NCBI GenBank assembly: GCA_938003725.1
Contig: CALKXX010000224.1
Span: 1-11,106, forward strand
DNA length: 11,106 nucleotides
Reading direction: 5' to 3'
Source of the DNA: an uncultured Sphingomonadaceae bacterium
GTDB lineage: Bacteria > Pseudomonadota > Alphaproteobacteria > Sphingomonadales > Sphingomonadaceae
Position numbers and translations under genes: made by a program. Below, piece by piece: positions 6,051 to 11,106 of the stretch (the stretch's first letter is position 1; every line of letters starts with the position of its first letter). The notes under the pieces were generated by a model. It worked only from the letters and a program-made list of their open reading frames with translations, ran no database searches and was not told where the DNA came from.

Positions 6051-7303
6051 CAAGGCCGCACCTGTCCGGTGCCCCGCACGACCCATTTATATGTCGTCAA
6101 ACCCTCTAGCGCGACGGGGCCTCTGGCGTGCAATCGTCCCGTTGAAATACCAATTTCTGCGCCCAGACCAAATTCCCCGCCATCGGCAAATTGGCTAGAG
6201 GCATTGTGCATCACGATTGCGCTATCGGCACGGCGCATAAATTCATCTGCCGCAATCTGGTCTTCGGTTACAATGACATCGGTATGGTGCGATCCATGTT
6301 CGGCAATATGGACAAGTGCTTCGTCCACGCCCTGCACCATGCGCGCAGAAACAATCGGCTCCAGATATTCGGTGCCCCAATCTTCCTCCGAAGCTTCCAC
6401 GGTGCGCGGGTCGAGTTCCATAATCGCATCATCGCCGCGAATCTCACAGCCAGCATCTATCAAGGCCCTCAACAAAGGTCCGGGCGCTGGATAATCCTGA
6501 TCGATAAGAAGTGTCTCCATCGCACCGCAAATCCCGGTCCGCCGCATCTTTGCGTTTACCGCGATGGCAATAGCTTTGTTCTGATCTGCGTCTTTGCCGA
6601 CATAGGTATGACAAATCCCATCGAGATGCGCGAGCACCGGCACGCGCGCCTCATCCTGTACCCTCTGGACCAGCGATTTGCCGCCGCGCGGGATGATGAT
6701 GTCGATCAGACCGCTAGCTTTCAGCATCGCGCCCACTGCTGCGCGGTCCGTCATTTGTACCAGTTGAATAGCATCGGCGGGCAGGCATTCAGCGGCAATT
6801 CCGGCAACCATCGCACGATGAATGGCGCGATTGCTTTCGATAGCTTCCGATCCGCCGCGCAGAATGACTGCGTTGCCCGATCGCAATCCCAAGGCTGCGG
6901 CATCCGCAGTCACATTGGGGCGACTTTCATATATAATTCCAATCACGCCCAAAGGCACGCGGACACGTTCCATCACCAGTCCGTTGGGCGGCGCGCTACG
7001 GTCGATAATCTCGCCGACCGGGTCCGGCAAAGCTGCTACATTTTCGACAGCTTTTGCGATAGATTCCAACCGCTCCTCATCGATCATCAACCGATCAAGC
7101 ATCGCATCGCCCAATCCACTTTTGCCGGCACGCTGCATATCCGACCGGTTGGCCTGCAAAATCAGATCGCGGTCATCTCTCAATTTTCCAGCGGAAGCCC
7201 GCAAAGCCAAGGCTTTTTCAGCATCGCTCGCACCAGATAACTTGGCAAAGGCCGTGCGCGCGGCACTGCCCATATCGGCAATCAATTTGACGTGATCGGT
7301 CAT
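6050..7303 (-). CDS. proA: Gamma-glutamyl phosphate reductase ProA
   Basis: 417 residues, full length for the family. ProA reduces gamma-glutamyl phosphate with NADPH to glutamate semialdehyde, the second step of proline synthesis. The aldehyde-dehydrogenase fold signatures are clear: PLGVIGIIYESRPNVTADAA (117-136), LRGGSEAIESN (148-158), the catalytic cysteine C259 in RRTGICGAMETLL (254-266), and a GLGAEIGISTGRLHARGP segment near the C-terminus. The ATG at 7303 has an AGG-type site (CAGGCGG) just upstream. proB is not beside it, although proB often precedes proA in alphaproteobacteria. proA is therefore the first gene of this operon and probably sets its transcription, from the divergent region at 7304-7539. 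Confidence 0.97.
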   Translation of the reverse strand: MTDHVKLIADMGSAARTAFAKLSGASDAEKALALRASAGKLRDDRDLILQANRSDMQRAGKSGLGDAMLDRLMIDEERLESIAKAVENVAALPDPVGEIIDRSAPPNGLVMERVRVPLGVIGIIYESRPNVTADAAALGLRSGNAVILRGGSEAIESNRAIHRAMVAGIAAECLPADAIQLVQMTDRAAVGAMLKASGLIDIIIPRGGKSLVQRVQDEARVPVLAHLDGICHTYVGKDADQNKAIAIAVNAKMRRTGICGAMETLLIDQDYPAPGPLLRALIDAGCEIRGDDAIMELDPRTVEASEEDWGTEYLEPIVSARMVQGVDEALVHIAEHGSHHTDVIVTEDQIAADEFMRRADSAIVMHNASSQFADGGEFGLGAEIGISTGRLHARGPVALEGLTTYKWVVRGTGQVRP

Positions 7304-7379
7304 AGCCGCCTGCTAGCATGTGCATTGATGCAATTTAAACCACAATATTGATCACAAATGTAACAATCGAATCGCTGGA

Positions 7380-7408
7380 TTGCGGTATTTTTCGGTAAAT
7401 TTTACATT
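7380..7408 (+). promoter_or_regulatory. Candidate promoter for the M23 peptidase-bactofilin pair
   Basis: TTGCGG (7380-7385), a 17-nt spacer and TACATT (7403-7408, four of six consensus bases) stand about 130 nt before the peptidase ATG. They face the opposite way to the proA promoter candidate and overlap it. No better -35/-10 pair was seen closer to the gene. The call rests on motif matching alone. Confidence 0.35.
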
Positions 7409-7429
7409 AATAACTGACAAATATGTCAA
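7401..7429 (-). promoter_or_regulatory. Candidate proA operon promoter
   Basis: On the minus strand a perfect TTGACA (-35, 7424-7429) is followed by a 17-nt spacer and TGTAAA (-10, 7401-7406, four of six consensus bases). It would give a leader of roughly 90 nt before the proA ATG. The -10 shares bases with the -10 of the plus-strand candidate, and the -35 contains one half of an inverted repeat. The evidence is motif matching in an AT-rich divergent gap. Confidence 0.45.
7415..7428. promoter_or_regulatory. Inverted repeat TGACA-N4-TGTCA, possible operator
   Basis: A perfect 5-bp inverted repeat with an AATA centre lies just past the plus-strand -10 candidate and covers the -35 candidate of proA. 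A protein bound here could affect both divergent promoters. A repeat this short can arise by chance, and I cannot link it to a known regulator. Confidence 0.25.
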
Positions 7430-7454
7430 TTCATCGCACTGCTGGTTCGGCTCG

Positions 7455-7475
7455 TCACGACTCGCTTGTCGATGA
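7455..7475 (+). promoter_or_regulatory. Hairpin in the leader of the M23 peptidase gene
   Basis: TCACGAC (7455-7461) can pair with GTCG-A-TGA (7468-7475) in a 7-bp stem with one bulged A and the 6-nt loop TCGCTT. It lies in a leader of over 100 nt. The sequence TCGCTTG occurs in and beside it twice (from 7462 and 7477). No terminator-like U-run follows, so a role in mRNA stability or translation is only possible. Confidence 0.2.
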
Positions 7476-7539
7476 TTCGCTTGAGCATCTTCCTCCTGCT
7501 AATGGCCTTTTCGGGGAAAAAGTAATTTAACGGCGGGTC

Positions 7540-8748
7540 ATGCAAAACCAAAAAACCAAGTTAGGGCTTATGGCTCGACTGGATCACATGTTTACAGATC
7601 GCGAGTTTTTCATGCGATCCCATGGACAGGTTCGGTTTTTAACTATCTCTGCAAAGCTCCAAAAACGTGCGGCTCTGTTCGTCGGCGCGGCGCTAGGCCT
7701 CTGGCTCGTTATTACGCTTGCCATGATGGTCAATCAGCTAACCGTGAGCAGCGAACGGATGGCGCTCGCCGAAAAAGAAGCGGCGGTAAACAGCTCCGAG
7801 AACCGCGTCGCCGCATATAAAGATTCGATTGACGACGTCGCAGAAGACCTGGGCAAGCGGCAAGATGTGCTCGACCAGATGACCGAAAAATTCGTCGGCA
7901 GTGAAATGAGCAGCGAATCGGATGCCCCGCGCGACGCCGACGAAAAAACGCAATCCGACAAACAACTATCGGACAATACGAAAAAAATTAGCGCAGCCTT
8001 TCCCGAAGCGGCACAGCTTGCTGAACTGGAAGCGCGGCAGATCGCTTTCGCGCATCGGTTAACCCGCGCTGCGGATAAACGCACAGCCGCGGCAGAGGCG
8101 GCTATTCGCAAGTTTGGACTAAATCCGGACAAGCTCGCACTGGCGTCCGTTCAGAATGTTGGCGGACCTCTGATTCCCTTTTTCGAGAATGACAAAGAGG
8201 GCCTGCATCCGACACTGGAACGGCTGAACAACGCATTGCAACGTATGGATGCGCTGGAACAGACATTGCTCGCGATCCCGTCGGCCATGCCTGCGGATGT
8301 GATGATGATGTCCAGCAATTACGGATATCGCCGCGATCCCATTACCGGCGGCGGCGCCATGCATAGCGGTATTGATTTCAAGGGACCGCACGGCCAGCCC
8401 ATATTGGCGGCAGCGAACGGGATAGTAAGCCATTCCGGATGGAAGTCCGGTTATGGCAAGACTGTGGAAATCACACATGGCAACGGATTGATGACGCGTT
8501 ATGCGCATCTTTCACGCCTGAATGTGACCACTGGTCAAAAGGTGACTCAGGGATTACAGGTGGGGGCTATGGGAAGTACCGGGCGCTCGACCGGGACGCA
8601 TCTTCATTTTGAAGTGCGCCTGGACGGAAGAGCTATTAACCCCCGGCCATTTTTGGAGACGAATACAGATGTTCTCAAAGTCAAAGCCAACGCACGACAA
8701 CGTGCCATCAGCTCCGCGCAGTCAGGCGCCAGCCGTGGCCAGAAATAA
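7540..8748 (+). CDS. Membrane-anchored M23 (LytM) peptidoglycan endopeptidase, LmdC-like, paired with bactofilin
   Basis: 402 residues. A basic cytoplasmic N-terminus (1-43, including DREFFMRSHGQVRFL at 20-34) is followed by one transmembrane helix (about 44-65). Next come a periplasmic coiled coil (about 70-245, with an acidic Ser-rich break at 120-145) and an M23 domain (about 255-372). The active site is complete: H275 and D279 (HSGIDF), H323 (YAHL), and H354/H356 (HLHFE), so this should be an active zinc endopeptidase cutting peptide cross-links. Architecture and the downstream bactofilin resemble LmdC of Hyphomonas and its relatives, whose cytoplasmic part works with bactofilin. The conserved domain ends near residue 373. 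The last 29 residues are a basic, Ser/Ala-rich tail that overlaps the bactofilin gene. The ATG at 7540 has only a weak GGCGGG site, and ATG 7570 is an alternative. Confidence 0.93.
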   Translation: MQNQKTKLGLMARLDHMFTDREFFMRSHGQVRFLTISAKLQKRAALFVGAALGLWLVITLAMMVNQLTVSSERMALAEKEAAVNSSENRVAAYKDSIDDVAEDLGKRQDVLDQMTEKFVGSEMSSESDAPRDADEKTQSDKQLSDNTKKISAAFPEAAQLAELEARQIAFAHRLTRAADKRTAAAEAAIRKFGLNPDKLALASVQNVGGPLIPFFENDKEGLHPTLERLNNALQRMDALEQTLLAIPSAMPADVMMMSSNYGYRRDPITGGGAMHSGIDFKGPHGQPILAAANGIVSHSGWKSGYGKTVEITHGNGLMTRYAHLSRLNVTTGQKVTQGLQVGAMGSTGRSTGTHLHFEVRLDGRAINPRPFLETNTDVLKVKANARQRAISSAQSGASRGQK

Positions 8749-9157
8749 CGGGACCGGCGGGTCAAGCTTTTCCATCATTGGAGACGGCATCACCATTACC
8801 GGCAATATCGATTCGAAAGTTGATCTGCATATCGACGGCGAAGTGATCGGTGACATCAGGTGCCTCTCACTCGTGCAAGGCCCATCCAGCAAAATTCAAG
8901 GTGCGATTATTGCCCAAAATGCCAGCCTGTCTGGTGCGGTAGAAGGATCAATCGACGCAGGTGATCTGGTCATTTCATCCAGCGCAAGGATCGGCGGCGA
9001 TGTGAGCTATGAAAATGTCACCATCGAACAGGGCGGCCATGTAGACGGCAAGTTCAAGCATAAGAGCGCGAAAAGCCCCAATCTGGCAAAAAGCACGGTG
9101 AAGGTGACGGACAAAGCGTTGCCACTGGAACTGACCGAAGGCGACAAGGCGGCCTAA
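8669..9157 (+). CDS. Bactofilin (polymer-forming cytoskeletal protein)
   Basis: 162 residues. Bactofilins polymerise without nucleotide into filaments at the inner face of the membrane and position cell-wall enzymes. Order: the N-terminal MFSKSK motif, which in other bactofilins targets the membrane; a Pro/Ser/Ala-rich linker (7-33); a beta-helical bactofilin core (about 34-130) with the repeating hydrophobic/glycine pattern ITITGNI, LHIDGEVIGDI, GAIIAQNASLSGAVEGSI, VISSSARIGGDV; and a charged C-terminal tail. The ATG at 8669 has a strong GGAGA site about 10 nt upstream and gives the conserved MFSK start. It lies 80 nt inside the preceding peptidase gene, in the +1 frame. The frame is open further upstream to 8609, but those 20 residues do not look like a bactofilin. 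Confidence 0.95.
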   Translation: MFSKSKPTHDNVPSAPRSQAPAVARNNGTGGSSFSIIGDGITITGNIDSKVDLHIDGEVIGDIRCLSLVQGPSSKIQGAIIAQNASLSGAVEGSIDAGDLVISSSARIGGDVSYENVTIEQGGHVDGKFKHKSAKSPNLAKSTVKVTDKALPLELTEGDKAA

Positions 9158-9243
9158 CGACCAGACGGGCGATCAAACGGGCCACGAAAATAGGCCACAA
9201 AACAGCTCGTCAATGTCAGTCTAGCAGATCTAGTTTCGCAGGT

Positions 9244-10752
9244 TTAGTTTTTGGGGGCTTGCCGCCGATAACTGAGCGCTTCGGCAACATGAATCCGTCC
9301 AACCTGTTCGATTCCGGCCAAATCCGCAATCGTCCGCGATACTCGCAGCACCCGGGTATATCCCCGCGCCGATAACCGCATTGCTTCGGCAGCCTGTGCC
9401 AGCAACGCTCGTCCTGACTCGTCGGGCGTCGCATATTTTTCCAGAGCATCGCCATCAATTTCCGTATTCGTGCGTGCTTTTAACTCCGCATAGCGCTTGC
9501 GTTGTAAGATTCGCGCATTTGCAACCCGTGCAGCAACAATGGCAGATCCCTCTGCCGGTGGCGGCATGGTCAAATCCGCTGCGGAAAGTGCCTCTACCTC
9601 GATGTGCAAATCAATCCGGTCCAGCAGCGGTCCAGAGACTTTGGCTTGATAATCCGCTGCGCATCTCGGTGCGCGCGCGCAGGCAAGTGCAGCATCGCCC
9701 AAATGCCCACAGCGGCAGGGGTTCATCGCCGCAACCATCTGAACCCGCGCAGGAAATGTGACATGCGCATTGGCCCGCGCCACGCTAACCTCTCCGGTCT
9801 CAAGCGGCTGTCGAAGCGAATCGAGCACTGCGCGCTGAAATTCCGGTAACTCGTCGAGAAATAGAACCCCCAGATGCGCCAGGCTTACCTCACCGGGTCG
9901 TACCTTTAGCCCGCCGCCCACAAGAGCAGCCATTGATGCCGAATGATGCGGAGCGCGATACGGACGGGCGCGGCTGATTGTTCCCCCCTCCAGCGTTCCG
10001 GCAACACTTGCTACCATCGATACTTCCAGCGCTTCGGATGGAGATAGCGGCGGCAATATTCCCGGTAAGCAAGACGCAAGGAGCGACTTGCCCGAACCGG
10101 GCGGCCCGTTCATCAACAGATTATGCCCTCCCGCTGCCGCAATTTCCAGCGCACGTTTGGCAGTTTCCTGACCTTTTACGTCTTTCAGGTCCGGGCCATA
10201 ATCCGGTTCCGGCGCATCTCCAGTCGAGGGCGGTGACAATATCGACTGCCCCTTGAAATGATTGAGCAGCGCTAGCAAATCTTGCGGGGCCAAAACTTCA
10301 ACGTCTCCGGCCCAGGCCGCCTCTGACCCTTGCAATGCCGGACAGATCAGCCCCAGATTCTCGCCCGATGCATGCAGCGCCGCCAACAACACGCCCGGTG
10401 TCGCCGCTAACCGTCCGTCCAGTGACAACTCGCCAACCACCAAATAGCTGGCCAATGTCTCTGCATCCACAATCCCCATTGCCCCCAAAAGGGCCAGCGC
10501 AATCGGCAGATCATAATGTGATCCTTCCTTGGGAAGATCAGCAGGCGACAAATTTATCGTGATTCGTTTGGGCGGCAATGACAGACCCATCGAAGCAATG
10601 GCGGCCCGCACCCGCTCGCGGCTTTCCCCGACCGCCTTGTCCGGCAGTCCCACAACATTAAAGGCGGGCAGTCCAGGCGCAACTTGACATTGCACCTCTA
10701 CGCCGCGCGCCTCCAGCCCCAGATAGGCGACGGTCTGTACCAGTGCCACCAT
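9244..10752 (-). CDS. comM: ComM/YifB family AAA+ ATPase (Mg-chelatase-like)
   Basis: 502 residues. ComM is a hexameric helicase that drives branch migration during integration of transformed DNA in Vibrio and Haemophilus. The family is widespread and its role outside transformable species is unclear. Order: an N-terminal ChlI/Lon-like domain (1-165, with FNVVGLPDKAVGESRERVRA and INLSPADLPKEGSHYDLPIA), an AAA+ core with Walker A GPPGSGKS (216-223) and Walker B GVLFLDE (295-301), and the zinc-ribbon-like NPCRCGHLGD (344-353) with C346, C348, C358 and C364. Then come SGPLLDRIDLH (373-383) and a C-terminal lid ending SYRRQ. The start at 10752 gives the conserved opening MVALVQTVAYLGLEAR. An AAGGGG site lies about 12 nt upstream. 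It converges on the bactofilin gene with 86 bp between and no clear terminator. Confidence 0.97.
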   Translation of the reverse strand: MVALVQTVAYLGLEARGVEVQCQVAPGLPAFNVVGLPDKAVGESRERVRAAIASMGLSLPPKRITINLSPADLPKEGSHYDLPIALALLGAMGIVDAETLASYLVVGELSLDGRLAATPGVLLAALHASGENLGLICPALQGSEAAWAGDVEVLAPQDLLALLNHFKGQSILSPPSTGDAPEPDYGPDLKDVKGQETAKRALEIAAAGGHNLLMNGPPGSGKSLLASCLPGILPPLSPSEALEVSMVASVAGTLEGGTISRARPYRAPHHSASMAALVGGGLKVRPGEVSLAHLGVLFLDELPEFQRAVLDSLRQPLETGEVSVARANAHVTFPARVQMVAAMNPCRCGHLGDAALACARAPRCAADYQAKVSGPLLDRIDLHIEVEALSAADLTMPPPAEGSAIVAARVANARILQRKRYAELKARTNTEIDGDALEKYATPDESGRALLAQAAEAMRLSARGYTRVLRVSRTIADLAGIEQVGRIHVAEALSYRRQAPKN

Positions 10753-10779
10753 AGCGCTTCATTCCCCTTTTGTTCCAAA

Positions 10780-10816
10780 TCACCCTGACGGGATGACGCA
10801 CCGGAGTCGAGGGTGA
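10780..10816. repeat. Imperfect inverted repeat upstream of comM, possible REP-like element or leader hairpin
   Basis: TCACCCTGAC (10780-10789) pairs with GTC-G-AGGGTGA (10806-10816) over 10 bp with one bulged G and a 16-nt loop. The loop itself contains GGATGA, which could pair alternatively with TCACCC. It sits 28-64 nt before the comM start, in a 108-bp divergent gap. GTCATCCC/GGGATGAC-type sequences are often part of repetitive palindromes, but only one copy is visible here. Confidence 0.35.
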
Positions 10817-10860
10817 AGCGCGACTTGGCCGCAATGGTCAAGATACGGAGATGACGATCG

Positions 10861-11106
10861 ATGATTAGGTTAAATTCCAATCAACCAGACGCTTCTACCA
10901 TTTGGCAAGCGCTATGCGTGCAAAGCAAACATATGGAACGGGGCAACGAAGAAATTCTGCAAGACTCAAACAGCTATATAAGCAAGCTATGGCTAGCCAT
11001 GTTTGCGGCACTAGCACTGATTTTGCCACACCAGGCTGCGGACGCATCGGATGGCAGCTACACTGTCGTCGAGACCGTAGAGACGATTGAATATGATATC
11101 GTCACC
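10861..11106 (+). CDS. Unrecognised protein with N-terminal membrane or signal segment, 3'-truncated
   Basis: The frame is open for 82 codons from an ATG at 10861 to the window edge. A GGAG about 10 nt upstream supports that start. Another in-frame ATG at 10933 lacks a ribosome site. The protein has a polar N-terminal part, then a hydrophobic stretch (LWLAMFAALALILP, about residues 43-56) followed by HQAADA, which looks like a signal-peptide cleavage region, then an acidic Thr/Val-rich part (YTVVETVETIEYD). With the first start the n-region would be unusually long (about 42 residues), so the true start or the topology is uncertain. I recognise no family. The competing frame at 10902-11090 has no such features. 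The gene is divergent from comM. Confidence 0.5.
   Translation, partial: MIRLNSNQPDASTIWQALCVQSKHMERGNEEILQDSNSYISKLWLAMFAALALILPHQAADASDGSYTVVETVETIEYDIVT

Noticed and set aside
6191..7240. 349-codon open frame on the plus strand
   Set aside because: It lies wholly antisense to proA, which has full family signatures. Its protein is rich in His/Cys/Arg, as shadows of this codon use are, and there is no ribosome site.
7407..7421. CtrA-type site (TTAA-N7-TTAA) in the divergent region
   Set aside because: Only the first TTAA is present. The second half reads CAAA.
9158..9243. Terminator between the convergent bactofilin and comM genes
   Set aside because: Only a 4-bp CTAG stem and a two-copy imperfect 13-bp repeat (GGCCAC at 9180 and 9193) are visible. 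Neither has the form of an intrinsic terminator.
1..11106. CRISPR array, insertion sequence, phage or defence genes, tRNA or rRNA
   Set aside because: No regularly spaced repeats, transposase-like frames, flanking duplications or cloverleaf/rRNA sequences were found. Every large frame is assigned to a housekeeping or envelope gene.

Overview
The window looks like ordinary chromosome from an alphaproteobacterium, most likely Sphingomonadales (Sphingorhabdus/Parasphingorhabdus/Sphingopyxis-like). Three things point there. The minus-strand order proA, (membrane protein), nadD, rsfS, rlmH, envC-like, ctpA is a common alphaproteobacterial backbone. There is a pairing of an M23 peptidase with a bactofilin. 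A small secreted protein of the 'IVVCAR' type, which I associate with sphingomonads, is also present. GC is moderate and codon use is even across the genes. I see no mobile element, CRISPR array, phage gene, tRNA or rRNA.

Left block (1-7303, all minus strand, read right to left). proA begins at a divergent promoter region. It is followed, with tiny overlaps or gaps, by an unnamed four-helix membrane protein, nadD, rsfS, rlmH and an envC-like murein hydrolase activator. These cover proline synthesis, NAD synthesis, ribosome silencing, 23S rRNA methylation and septal wall splitting. After a 129-bp gap with a plausible promoter comes an envelope/quinone group: ctpA (periplasmic S41 protease), dsbB (oxidises DsbA and passes electrons to ubiquinone) and coq7 (makes ubiquinone). 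dsbB and coq7 overlap by 8 nt. A four-cysteine secreted protein follows and runs off the left edge.

Middle block (7304-9157, plus strand). The 236-bp divergent region has candidate promoters for both directions whose -10 elements overlap, plus an inverted repeat. Then comes a membrane-anchored M23 endopeptidase with a complete active site. The bactofilin gene starts 80 nt inside its 3' end. This matches the LmdC/bactofilin type of module, in which a cytoplasmic polymer positions a cell-wall hydrolase.

Right block (9244-11106). comM/yifB lies on the minus strand, convergent with the bactofilin gene. Beyond it is a 108-bp divergent gap with a 10-bp inverted repeat, then the start of an unrecognised plus-strand gene with a membrane/signal segment, cut by the window edge.

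I found no convincing unknown multi-gene system. The points most worth checking are the 80-nt overlap of peptidase and bactofilin, the unnamed membrane protein locked between proA and nadD, the dsbB-coq7 coupling, and the stop codons that double as Shine-Dalgarno cores in the operon.
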